In this document: positions 6,805-15,454 of the stretch, in pieces
How the letters are laid out: every line of letters begins with the position of its first letter
Position numbering within the stretch: the stretch's first letter is position 1
Assembly: GCA_963169355.1 (NCBI GenBank)
Contig: CAUJCR010000001.1
Span: 186,001-250,000, forward strand
Origin: Bacteroidota bacterium
Lineage (GTDB): Bacteria; Bacteroidota; Bacteroidia; B-17B0; Aurantibacillaceae
Direction: 5' to 3'
Length of the DNA: 64,000 nt
Position numbers and translations under genes: made by a program
Notes under the pieces: generated by a model
The model's database searches: none
Told to the model about the DNA's origin: nothing
The model's input: the letters and a program-made list of their open reading frames with translations, nothing else

Positions 6805-7746
6805 ATGATACCAATTACGCAATTATTTAACATAAAATACCCCATAGTGCAAGGTGGCATGATATGGTGTAGTGGTTGGGAACTGGCTTCGGCGGTTTCA
6901 AATGCGGGTGGCTTAGGGCTGATAGGCTCTGGCTCAATGTACCCTCATGTATTACGCGAACATATACAAAAATGCAAACAAGCCACCAATAAGCCCTTTG
7001 GCGTTAATGTACCTCTGCTTTATCCCAATATTGAGGAGCATATTCAAATTATTATTGAAGAGGGTGTTAAAATTGTATTTACATCGGCTGGTAATCCTAA
7101 AACATGGACCCAACACCTAAAAGACAAAGGTATTACCGTTGTGCATGTGGTATCTAACGTAAAATTTGCTATTAAATGCCAAGAGGCAGGCGTAGATGCC
7201 ATCGTAGCCGAGGGTTTTGAGGCGGGTGGTCATAACGGAAGAGAGGAAACCACAACCTTGGTATTAATTCCGCAAGTAAGGCAAGCCATACAATTACCTC
7301 TTATTGCTGCTGGCGGTATTGGTTCGGGAAAAGCCATGGCGGCCGCTTTTGCCCTAGGAGCTAATGGTGTGCAAATAGGAAGTAGATTTGTAGCCACACA
7401 CGAATCGTCGGCGCACCTTCATTTTAAAAATGCCATCATTCAGGCTAAAGAAGGCGACACACAATTAACCTTAAAACAACTCACACCCGTACGATTAATA
7501 AAAAACGAGTTTTATCAAAAAATTGATGCCCTCGAAAAACAAGGTGCTAGCCTTGATGAGCTAAAAGAAGCACTAGGACGTGGTAGGGCTAAAAAAGGTA
7601 TGTTTGAAGGCGATTTAGTAGAGGGCGAATTAGAAATAGGTCAGGTTTCGGGAAGTATTAATGCCATACAAAGCGTTGCCGAAGTGGTACAGGAACTAGT
7701 AGAAGAATACAACCACACTATCAAAAACTTACAGGCTTTGGGTTAA
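6805..7746 (+). CDS. nitronate monooxygenase / FabK-like flavoprotein
   Basis: This is a 313-residue TIM-barrel FMN enzyme of the nitronate monooxygenase/enoyl-ACP reductase II family. Visible motifs are the N-terminal PIVQGGMIWCSGWELASAVS, EAGGHNGREE with the likely catalytic histidine H143, the phosphate-binding AAGGIGSG (168-175) and GVQIGSRF (188-195). The two subfamilies either oxidise nitronates or reduce enoyl-ACP in fatty-acid elongation, and sequence alone does not separate them here. No other fatty-acid synthesis gene is next to it. It overlaps the convergent gene at 7743-8279 by 4 bp. Confidence 0.85.
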   Translation: MIPITQLFNIKYPIVQGGMIWCSGWELASAVSNAGGLGLIGSGSMYPHVLREHIQKCKQATNKPFGVNVPLLYPNIEEHIQIIIEEGVKIVFTSAGNPKTWTQHLKDKGITVVHVVSNVKFAIKCQEAGVDAIVAEGFEAGGHNGREETTTLVLIPQVRQAIQLPLIAAGGIGSGKAMAAAFALGANGVQIGSRFVATHESSAHLHFKNAIIQAKEGDTQLTLKQLTPVRLIKNEFYQKIDALEKQGASLDELKEALGRGRAKKGMFEGDLVEGELEIGQVSGSINAIQSVAEVVQELVEEYNHTIKNLQALG

Positions 7747-8279
7747 TATTTTTGTGTTTTAGCCATTGCTTTCAGGGTATTTTTAACTCTGCTTTGTATG
7801 GCTGGTGGCTCATCAGCTAATGGCAAATGAGTAATTAATAGCGTAAATTCTTTTAATAATTCGGGATATTGCAAAGCAATATGATAAGCTACTGTAATGG
7901 CAAAAGTACGCACTGCAATGGCTTGGCTAGGGTTCGTAAAATACATCATGCAGGTATCAAACATAAAACTTTCTTGATTACTAGGCACTGGATGTTTTTG
8001 ATAAAGCCTAAGTGTGTTTCTAATAACGCCATTGTGCAAGCCTTCACGTTTTAAATTATGAATTAAATCTTGATGATACGGCGCAATGCAATCATAATCT
8101 ATATCTGTACAATGTCCCAATACCCACATGGCTCGGCTGCTTAACAAGGCATCTGCATCAAAGGCAAAAGTCATTAATTCATCAATTAACTGATGTTTTA
8201 AAATATAGCGAGCCAATTCGGGTGCTTTAAAGGCTCTAATATCGGCTGTAAGTTCTGCTTTTAAATTAATTGGCAACAT
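7743..8279 (-). CDS. HEAT-like helical repeat protein, hypothetical
   Basis: This is a 178-residue, almost fully helical, soluble protein. Repeated segments such as ALLSSRAMWVLGHCTDIDYD and QAIAVRTFAITVAYHIALQY have the pattern of HEAT/ARM repeats seen in Bacteroidota proteins of unknown function. There is no catalytic motif and no signal peptide. It converges on the flavoprotein gene with a 4-bp overlap, and its own promoter lies in the 99-bp gap before 8379. A protein-binding scaffold is the most that can be inferred. Confidence 0.65.
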   Translation of the reverse strand: MLPINLKAELTADIRAFKAPELARYILKHQLIDELMTFAFDADALLSSRAMWVLGHCTDIDYDCIAPYHQDLIHNLKREGLHNGVIRNTLRLYQKHPVPSNQESFMFDTCMMYFTNPSQAIAVRTFAITVAYHIALQYPELLKEFTLLITHLPLADEPPAIQSRVKNTLKAMAKTQKY

Positions 8280-8378
8280 TGCTTAATGATTCAAAGCACT
8301 AAAATTACTGTTTTTAATTTCAGATGATTATATTTAATCTTTTTTTTAGATACCTTTTTTAAAATTTGTTTTAAACAC

Positions 8379-9674
8379 ATGAGCGCAAGCATTCCTTATA
8401 TAGAAACTCAATCGGTAGCTGAAATAGAACAGTTTCAAATTAAAAAACTACACGAGTTGTTGCAATACACACAAGCTCATTCTACCTTTTACAAACAACA
8501 TTTTGCCAAACATCAAATTAATATTGGTGATATAAAATCGTTACAAGATTTACAAAAAATTCCGCCCACTACTAAAGACGATTTATATCATTACAACCAA
8601 CAATTTATTTGTGTAGCTCCCGAACAAATAATTGATTATGTAACAACCAGCGGCACCCTTGGCGATCCGGTAACCTTTGCCCTTACCAACCATGATTTAG
8701 AACGTCTTGCTTACAACGAGCATATTTCATTAGCTTGTGCGGGTGGTAGCAAACACGATATTTATCAATTAATGACTACCATTGATAGACGCTTTATGGC
8801 GGGTATGGCTTATTTTTTAGGTATTAAACACATGGGCGCTGGCGTTATTCGTGTGGGCAATGGCATGCCCGAGTTTCAGTGGGATACCATTAAACGATTA
8901 AAGCCCACCATTGCCATTGCAGTGCCTTCTTTTTTAATTAAACTTATTGAATTTGCCGAGGCAAATCAAATAGACTACAAACAATGCAGCATCCAAAAAA
9001 TTGTGTGCATTGGCGAACCCATTCGTAATACCGATTTTAGTTACAATACACTTGGCAAACGCATTACCGAAAAATGGCCAGTAAAACTTTATAGCACCTA
9101 TGCCTCTACCGAAATGAGTTCAGCCTTTACCGAGTGCGAGTTTCAACAAGGTGGGCATCATCATCCCGAATTATTAATTGCCGAATTTTTAGATAACAAC
9201 AACCAAGCCGTGAAACCAGGCGAAGAAGGCGAACTAACGGTTACCACACTAGGTGTAGAAGGCATGCCCTTGATACGTTTTAAAACAGGCGATATTTGTA
9301 AAGCACATACCGAGCCTTGCCATTGCGGTAGAAATACTTTTAGAATTAGTCCTATATTGGGAAGAAAACAACAAATGATAAAATTTAAAGGTACTAGTTT
9401 ATATCCTCCAGCTTTATATGATATACTTAACAACATACCTTATATTAAAAATTTTATTATTGAAGTGTTTACTAACGACCTAGGCACTGACGATATTAAA
9501 ATAAACATTGGTGCTATAAATCCACCAAACGATTTTGATAAAGAATTAAAAGACCATTTTAGAGCCAAATTGCGTGTAGCTCCAAGTATTGAGTTGCATA
9601 GCCCCGAAGAAATTGCTAAAATTCAAAACCCTGAGATGAGTCGGAAACCCATTACATTTATTGATAAACGATGA
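8379..9674 (+). CDS. phenylacetate-CoA-ligase-like AMP-forming enzyme
   Basis: This 431-residue protein is a PaaK-type adenylate-forming enzyme. It has an ATP-binding loop DYVTTSGTLGDPVTF, an adenine-binding YSTYASTEMSS, then MPLIRFKTGDICKAH, a cysteine/glycine stretch CHCGRN, and the C-terminal lid beginning GRKQQMIKFKGTSLYP. Such enzymes activate aryl or acyl acids to acyl-AMP and often on to CoA thioesters. The stop overlaps the start of the acyltransferase gene by 4 bp (ATGA), which suggests that the activated acid feeds acyl transfer onto a lipid. The substrate is not evident. No phenylacetate catabolic genes flank it, so the PaaK name describes the fold only. Confidence 0.8.
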   Translation: MSASIPYIETQSVAEIEQFQIKKLHELLQYTQAHSTFYKQHFAKHQINIGDIKSLQDLQKIPPTTKDDLYHYNQQFICVAPEQIIDYVTTSGTLGDPVTFALTNHDLERLAYNEHISLACAGGSKHDIYQLMTTIDRRFMAGMAYFLGIKHMGAGVIRVGNGMPEFQWDTIKRLKPTIAIAVPSFLIKLIEFAEANQIDYKQCSIQKIVCIGEPIRNTDFSYNTLGKRITEKWPVKLYSTYASTEMSSAFTECEFQQGGHHHPELLIAEFLDNNNQAVKPGEEGELTVTTLGVEGMPLIRFKTGDICKAHTEPCHCGRNTFRISPILGRKQQMIKFKGTSLYPPALYDILNNIPYIKNFIIEVFTNDLGTDDIKINIGAINPPNDFDKELKDHFRAKLRVAPSIELHSPEEIAKIQNPEMSRKPITFIDKR

Positions 9675-10852
9675 GAGCCTTTAAATCTGAACCACCTACA
9701 CACGTTAGCGAATTTGCCAAAGAATTTAACTTTGATAATTTACGCCCTTATTATGATAGCGAGGTAGAACCTATTATGCAACGCATGGCACAAGACCCCT
9801 TGTACATGCAACTAATGAGTTACTTATGGAAAGGCATTAGCGAAGACGAGGCGATGCAAAAAGCGAAAAGTGTAAAGACGATTGCTAATTTTCAGCATTA
9901 CTACATGTACGAGGCTATTTGGAAAATTGTTGAATTTTCATCTACTGGTTTAAGCTGGAGTGGATTAGAACATTTAGATAAAGATTCATCTTACTTATTT
10001 ATTGCCAACCATCGAGATATTTTATTAGATAGCGCCTTATTGCAAATTATTTTAGTAAAAGAAGGTTTTGACACTAGTGAAATTACCTTTGGCTCAAACC
10101 TGATGGAAAAAGGTTTTATTACCGACTTTGGTAGAATGAACCGCATGTTTACAGTTACACGCGAAGGCACCGCCAAAGAACTCTACGATATATCCAGACA
10201 ACTAAGTGCTTACATAAGACACACCATTGTAGATAAAAAAACCAGTGTGTGGATAGCCCAACGCAATGGGCGAACAAAAGATGGTAATGACCTAACACAA
10301 ACGGGCTTATTAAAAATGCTAAACATGAGTGGCGGAAAAAATTTCGTAAAAAGTTTTAAGGAATTACAAATTGTACCACTTAGCATTAGTTACGAATACG
10401 AACCCTGCGACGCCTTAAAAGTTCAGGAGTTATATTTATCAAATTTACATTCAAAATACATTAAAGCACCTGGCGAAGACTTGAATAGCATTGTAACAGG
10501 TATTACACAGCCTAAAGGAAAAATACATTTAGCATTTGGTAAACCTATCATAAATGAGTTAGAAAACATTGATAAAATAAACCAAACCGATAACGAAAAA
10601 ATAAAAGCGCTTACTGAATGTATTGACCAGCAAATTTATTTAGACTTTAAACTGCATCATGTAAACTACATAGCTTATGATATGTTGCATAAAACAGATG
10701 TGTTTACCGATACTTATACAGTAGCAGAAAAGGAAGCTTTTAAGAGCTACCTAAAAAAACAACTCCATAATTTATCGGGCGAGCAAGAAGTGCTTGAACA
10801 GCTATTTTTAAATTTATATAGCAACCCCGTGGTGCATAAATTAAATTTATAA
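9671..10852 (+). CDS. PlsC-like glycerolipid acyltransferase
   Basis: This 393-residue protein carries an acyltransferase core with LFIANHRDILLDSALL, where the catalytic His is followed by Asp after five residues instead of the usual four. The second block is FTVTREGTAKELYD, and the third is VWIAQRNGRTKDG. These match the Bacteroidota subgroup of 1-acyl-glycerol-3-phosphate acyltransferase relatives. It has no strong signal peptide and probably acts at the inner face of the cytoplasmic membrane. It is translationally coupled to the PaaK-like ligase upstream (4-bp overlap). The acyl donor and acceptor are unknown. An ornithine- or amino-lipid role is possible. Confidence 0.8.
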   Translation: MRAFKSEPPTHVSEFAKEFNFDNLRPYYDSEVEPIMQRMAQDPLYMQLMSYLWKGISEDEAMQKAKSVKTIANFQHYYMYEAIWKIVEFSSTGLSWSGLEHLDKDSSYLFIANHRDILLDSALLQIILVKEGFDTSEITFGSNLMEKGFITDFGRMNRMFTVTREGTAKELYDISRQLSAYIRHTIVDKKTSVWIAQRNGRTKDGNDLTQTGLLKMLNMSGGKNFVKSFKELQIVPLSISYEYEPCDALKVQELYLSNLHSKYIKAPGEDLNSIVTGITQPKGKIHLAFGKPIINELENIDKINQTDNEKIKALTECIDQQIYLDFKLHHVNYIAYDMLHKTDVFTDTYTVAEKEAFKSYLKKQLHNLSGEQEVLEQLFLNLYSNPVVHKLNL

Positions 10853-10890
10853 TTTGGTTGGTGGTTTGATAATTAATTTAAATAAGAAAA

Positions 10891-11385
10891 TTAAAACAAC
10901 CTACCCTCAATGTAGCCAGCGTGTTCTATTTCGTGTTTAAGTAGCCATTGTTTTCTTTCAATGCCCCAGGCATAACCAGTAAGTTGCCCATCAGCTCCCA
11001 GCACACGATGACATGGAACTATAATTGTTAATTGATTTTTGCCATTACTTGTTCCTACCGCTCTCACACTTTTGGCATCGCCTAGTTGATAAGCAATTGC
11101 GCTATACGAAAGCGTTGTACCATACGCTATTTTCTCAACAGCCTGCCATACTTTTTTTTGAAAATCAGTACCAATTTGATAATGCGGAATGTTAAACTGT
11201 TGTCGTGTGCCTGCAAAATATTCTTTTAATTGCTTTACACATTCATTATTTACAGGCGATTTATGATACGAAGGCTCTGTTTCCTTTTCTACAAATAACA
11301 CCGAACACATTTTTTCGTTAACGCTCTTTAGTTCTATCAAACCAAGAGGCGACTCATAGTATGATGTCAGAAAAGAATCCGTCAT
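10891..11385 (-). CDS. ogt: methylated-DNA-protein cysteine methyltransferase
   Basis: This 164-residue DNA repair protein removes O6-alkyl groups from guanine by transferring them to its own cysteine. The active site IIVPCHRVLG is intact (C125), with the HTH-like DNA-binding segment YGTTLSYSAIAYQLG before it and the Asn-hinge SNGKNQ just upstream. The length matches Ogt, without an Ada N-terminal domain. The gene starts 2 bp after the stop of the FtsE-like ATPase on the same strand, so the two form an operon. No damage-response operator like those at 42880 or 57175 was seen before it. Confidence 0.92.
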   Translation of the reverse strand: MTDSFLTSYYESPLGLIELKSVNEKMCSVLFVEKETEPSYHKSPVNNECVKQLKEYFAGTRQQFNIPHYQIGTDFQKKVWQAVEKIAYGTTLSYSAIAYQLGDAKSVRAVGTSNGKNQLTIIVPCHRVLGADGQLTGYAWGIERKQWLLKHEIEHAGYIEGRLF

Positions 11386-11387
11386 GT

Positions 11388-12068
11388 TTATTTAACTGCT
11401 AAACTATCCGCTATATGTCCGTTTTCGCACAAGAGGGTTCGTGCTGGAAATTTACTATACATTAATAAATCGTGTGTAGCAAATAAAACACAACGTCCTT
11501 GCTTACTAATTTCAAATAATAATTTCATGATGCCTTCCGATGTTTCAGGATCTAAATTTCCGGTTGGCTCATCAGCTAAAATTACTTCTGGTTCGTTTAT
11601 TAAAGCACGGGCAATACTAATGCGTTGTTGTTCTCCTCCCGATAATTTAAAAGGCATCACTTGCTCTTTAGTTTCTAAGCCCACTTTTGCCAACACATCT
11701 TTCACCCTATTTTTAATCTTTGCTTCATCTTTCCAGCCAGTAGCTTTCATCACAAATCGTAAATTTTCAAACACTGTTCTATCGCTTAACAATTGAAAAT
11801 CTTGAAAAACAATACCTAGTTTACGTCTTAAAAAAGGAATTTCTTTACGTTTAATTTGGTGCAATTTAAACCCACACACTTCGGCATTACCTTGCTTAAG
11901 CGTTAAATCACCATAAATGGTTTTAAGTAAACTACTTTTACCGCTTCCTGTTTTTCCGAGTAAATAAACAAACTCTCCTTTATTTAAAGTAAGTGTCAAA
12001 TTATTTACAACAGGTACATCGCCTTGAAAAATAGTTGTGTCTTTAAATTCAATAACAGCTTCCGTCAT
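11388..12068 (-). CDS. ftsE: FtsE-like ABC transporter ATPase
   Basis: This 226-residue ATPase has Walker A GKTGSGKS (38-45), Q-loop Q89, signature LSGGEQQR (142-149), Walker B VILADEP (162-168) and H-loop H199. Length and sequence are closest to FtsE, which with the membrane protein FtsX drives peptidoglycan hydrolases at division. No ftsX is in the window, so in this genome it must lie elsewhere. A LolD/MacB-type role is the alternative. It is the first gene of a two-gene minus-strand operon with ogt. Confidence 0.82.
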   Translation of the reverse strand: MTEAVIEFKDTTIFQGDVPVVNNLTLTLNKGEFVYLLGKTGSGKSSLLKTIYGDLTLKQGNAEVCGFKLHQIKRKEIPFLRRKLGIVFQDFQLLSDRTVFENLRFVMKATGWKDEAKIKNRVKDVLAKVGLETKEQVMPFKLSGGEQQRISIARALINEPEVILADEPTGNLDPETSEGIMKLLFEISKQGRCVLFATHDLLMYSKFPARTLLCENGHIADSLAVK

Positions 12069-12285
12069 GCTTATAAAATATCAAGTGTGAAGTTAATGAT
12101 GTAATTCTTACAAATTCAAAACTAGCACTGAGTTGTTTTAACACTTATGAGTTAATAACTACAAAATCAAGTCGTTAAGCGAGCTGGTTTGTCCACTAAT
12201 TTTAAAACGATTTTTAAAGAACTAAACTCGCAATAAATTACAATTAATTTATTGTGTGTTGTCATATATATAGATGATACCATTT

Positions 12286-15200
12286 ATGATAAAAAAGAAT
12301 TATATACTCAGCATTATTTTGTTGCTATTTGTAAATATCATAGTAGCTCAAAAAAAGCAAATTTACTTAGATAAAGATGCAGCATTTAAAACCGGTTTAG
12401 AGTTGTTTGATAAAAAACTTTATACCGCTGCACAAAAATCGTTTATTGACTATATAAGCTCAATACAAGATAATACCTTAATGAAAGCTGATGCTGAATA
12501 TTATGCTGCAGCTTGCGCCATCGAACTTTTTCATAAAGATGGGGAATGGCGTATGAAAGAATTTATTGAAAAACATCCAGAAAGTAACAAAATAAAATGG
12601 GGTTATTTTTATTTAGGAAAATCTAGTTTTAGAAAAAAGAAATATGAAGATGCTATCAAGCATTTAGAAAAAGTGGATATTTACGATTTAACTAAGGAAC
12701 AATTAGCCGAACTTTATTTTAAAAGAGGTTACAGTTATTTTGTTACAAATAACAATGAGAAAGCCAAAGCCGATTTATTTGAAATTAAAGACGTAGATAA
12801 TAAATACTCGCATCCTGCAAATTATTATTACTCGCACATTGCCTATCAAGAAAAAAATTATACCACCTCGCTCGAAGGCTTTAACCGTTTATTAAGCGAT
12901 GAAACTTTTGGACCAGTTGTTCCTTATTACATTACTCAAATTTATTTTATACAAGGTAAGTACGAAGATGTGATAAAAACAGCGCCAACATTAGTGAATG
13001 ATTCCTTGAAAATTCAAAAAGCAGGAGAGATTGATAGAATGATTGCGGAATCTTACTTTAATTTAAAAGACTACACCAATGCACTTACCTATTTTAAGAA
13101 AGCTGAAACACAAGGTAGTTTTAATGACAAAGGAAACTATGTTCTAGCCTATTGTTATTATCAATTAAAGGATTATACCAATGCTGCTGAAAAATTTGAA
13201 AAAGCTACAAATAGCGAAGATAGTCTATCTCAGAGTGCTTGGTATCATTTAGGTGATTGTTATGTTCAGTTAAATCAAAAAGTAAAAGCACGTAATGCTT
13301 TTTATGCAGCTAGTAATTCAACCTATGATGCAAAAATAACCGAAGATGCCTTATTTAGCTATGCTAAATTATGTTACGAAACATCATTTGCGCCATACAA
13401 TGATGCCGTAATGGCGTTTCAAAAATACATTAAACAATATCCGATCTCAAGCAGAAAAAACGAGGCTTACACCTATTTAATTAATGTATATTCTACTACC
13501 AAAAATTACGATAAAGCCATTGCTTCCATAGAAAGTGTACAACCACTCGATCCTATTTTAAAAATTACTTATCAAAAATTAATTTATTTCAGAGCGATTG
13601 AGTTTTTTAATAACAATGCGCTAGATAGTGCTTCGAGATATTTTAATAAATCACTTTCAGTAAATTTTGATAAAACTTACAATGCTTTGTCGCAATACTG
13701 GTTAGGCGAAATTTCGTACATTAAAAAGGATTACAATACCGCTATACAAATCTGGAAAAACTTTCAACTAAACGAAGGCGCCTTTAGTTTGCCAGAGTAC
13801 GACTTATCTAACTACAATATTGGATATGCTTATTTCAAACAAAAAAACAAAAAGGATTATGAAAATGCCAATATTGCATTTCGTAAATTCTTACTCACCA
13901 AAAACAAATACGATGTCAAGAAAATAACCGATGCGAATATTAGAACAGCTGATAGTTATTTTATGACTAATGTGTATCCACAAGCCGCCGACTATTACGA
14001 AACTGCCATTGCTTTAAATCAATTAGATGTAGATTATTGCATGTATCAAAAAGCATTATGCAGTGGCTTATTAAAAAACAATCAAGAAAAAATAAATGAT
14101 TTAAAAGCTTTAATTGGCAAATATCCAAAATCTAATTATGTAACGGCTTCTGTTTTTGAAATTGCCGAAACCTATAATAAAGACTTGCATGAAGACAACA
14201 ATGCCATTACTTATTACCAACGTATTTTAGATGAATATCCTCATTCTTCTTATGCCAATGCCGCATTATCAGGAATTGGACTTATTTACTATAATCAAAA
14301 ACAAGACGAAAAAGCCTTTAGTTATTTTGACCAAATTGTAAAGAAAGATCCAAAAGGTTCGGAAGCAATAGAAGTATTACCAATGATTAAGAAAATATTT
14401 GAAGCTCAAGGTAAGATTGATGAAATGGAAAGTTATTTTGCTTCAATTGGCACTCCTTTAAAAACAGACGAAGTTGAAGCCTCTTTATTTGAATCGGCCA
14501 AGGAAGCCTATTACAACCAAAAAAATTGTGAGGTAGCTTCCACAAAATTTGAAACCTATATAGCCAAATACCCTCAAGGGAAATACATCTCCGAAGTACA
14601 TTTCTGTTATGCAGAATGTGCTTATAATAAAGATTTATTAAGCAAAGCAGAACCTTCTTATCGTTTTCTGGTAGATAAACCAAGAAACTTGTATTCTGAG
14701 ACATCACTTCTTAAACTTTCATACATCTATTACAAAGATAAAAAGTACAATGATGCGCTACCTTTATACCAACGATTAGCAAACGAAGCTGAAACACCAG
14801 CTAATAAGCTAACTGGTAACATTGGAAGCATGCGCTCTGCCTATCAATTAAAGAATTATTCGGTAACAGTAGATTATGCAACTGCTGTATTGAATACTGA
14901 AAAAATTACACCGCAACAAAGCAACGAGGCAAGGTATAACAAAGCCAAATCTCTTTATGAATTAAATAGACTTGATGATGCTATTATGGAATTTAAAACC
15001 ATACACAAACAATCAAAAAATATTACTGGTGCCGAAGCTTTATATTATATTGCTAAAATACAACTCACTAAACAAGATTATACCACTGTAGAAAAAACCA
15101 TTACCACCTTAATTAGTTATGACTACTCGAATGATGAATGGAACACCAAAGGTTTATTGCTGCTAGCTGATTCATATATAGCACAAGGTAATGACAGCGA

Positions 15201-15429
15201 TGCTGAATTAATGCTTCAAACTGTATTAGATGGAAAACCAAAACAAGAATATATAGATGAAGCCAATGCTAAATTACAAAGCATAAAAACAAAAAGAGAA
15301 GCTACACAGTTACAAAATCAAGCTCCAAATAATAATCTGAAAATTGAATTTAAAACTAGCGATTCAGATAAAGATCTATTTGATCAATTATATGAAGCAC
15401 AGCAAGAATCTATTCAAAAAAAGCAATAA
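12286..15429 (+). CDS. large secreted tetratricopeptide-repeat protein
   Basis: This protein of about 1,047 residues has a signal peptide (MIKKNYILSIILLLFVNIIVA, cut before QKK). I prefer the ATG at 12286 over the one at 12274 for that reason. The rest is a long array of TPR-type helical hairpins, for example YFKRGYSYFVTNNNEKAKAD and AWYHLGDCYVQLNQKVKARN, with a charged C-terminal tail. Such giant periplasmic TPR solenoids are common in Bacteroidota and usually act as protein-binding scaffolds near the outer membrane. The gene is followed after 25 bp by a beta-barrel gene, and the pair probably works together at the cell envelope. An inverted repeat (12231-12239 and 12246-12254) sits just upstream. 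Confidence 0.85.
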   Translation: MIKKNYILSIILLLFVNIIVAQKKQIYLDKDAAFKTGLELFDKKLYTAAQKSFIDYISSIQDNTLMKADAEYYAAACAIELFHKDGEWRMKEFIEKHPESNKIKWGYFYLGKSSFRKKKYEDAIKHLEKVDIYDLTKEQLAELYFKRGYSYFVTNNNEKAKADLFEIKDVDNKYSHPANYYYSHIAYQEKNYTTSLEGFNRLLSDETFGPVVPYYITQIYFIQGKYEDVIKTAPTLVNDSLKIQKAGEIDRMIAESYFNLKDYTNALTYFKKAETQGSFNDKGNYVLAYCYYQLKDYTNAAEKFEKATNSEDSLSQSAWYHLGDCYVQLNQKVKARNAFYAASNSTYDAKITEDALFSYAKLCYETSFAPYNDAVMAFQKYIKQYPISSRKNEAYTYLINVYSTTKNYDKAIASIESVQPLDPILKITYQKLIYFRAIEFFNNNALDSASRYFNKSLSVNFDKTYNALSQYWLGEISYIKKDYNTAIQIWKNFQLNEGAFSLPEYDLSNYNIGYAYFKQKNKKDYENANIAFRKFLLTKNKYDVKKITDANIRTADSYFMTNVYPQAADYYETAIALNQLDVDYCMYQKALCSGLLKNNQEKINDLKALIGKYPKSNYVTASVFEIAETYNKDLHEDNNAITYYQRILDEYPHSSYANAALSGIGLIYYNQKQDEKAFSYFDQIVKKDPKGSEAIEVLPMIKKIFEAQGKIDEMESYFASIGTPLKTDEVEASLFESAKEAYYNQKNCEVASTKFETYIAKYPQGKYISEVHFCYAECAYNKDLLSKAEPSYRFLVDKPRNLYSETSLLKLSYIYYKDKKYNDALPLYQRLANEAETPANKLTGNIGSMRSAYQLKNYSVTVDYATAVLNTEKITPQQSNEARYNKAKSLYELNRLDDAIMEFKTIHKQSKNITGAEALYYIAKIQLTKQDYTTVEKTITTLISYDYSNDEWNTKGLLLLADSYIAQGNDSDAELMLQTVLDGKPKQEYIDEANAKLQSIKTKREATQLQNQAPNNNLKIEFKTSDSDKDLFDQLYEAQQESIQKKQ

Positions 15430-15454
15430 TATTTTTTATTTGAACAAATAAACA

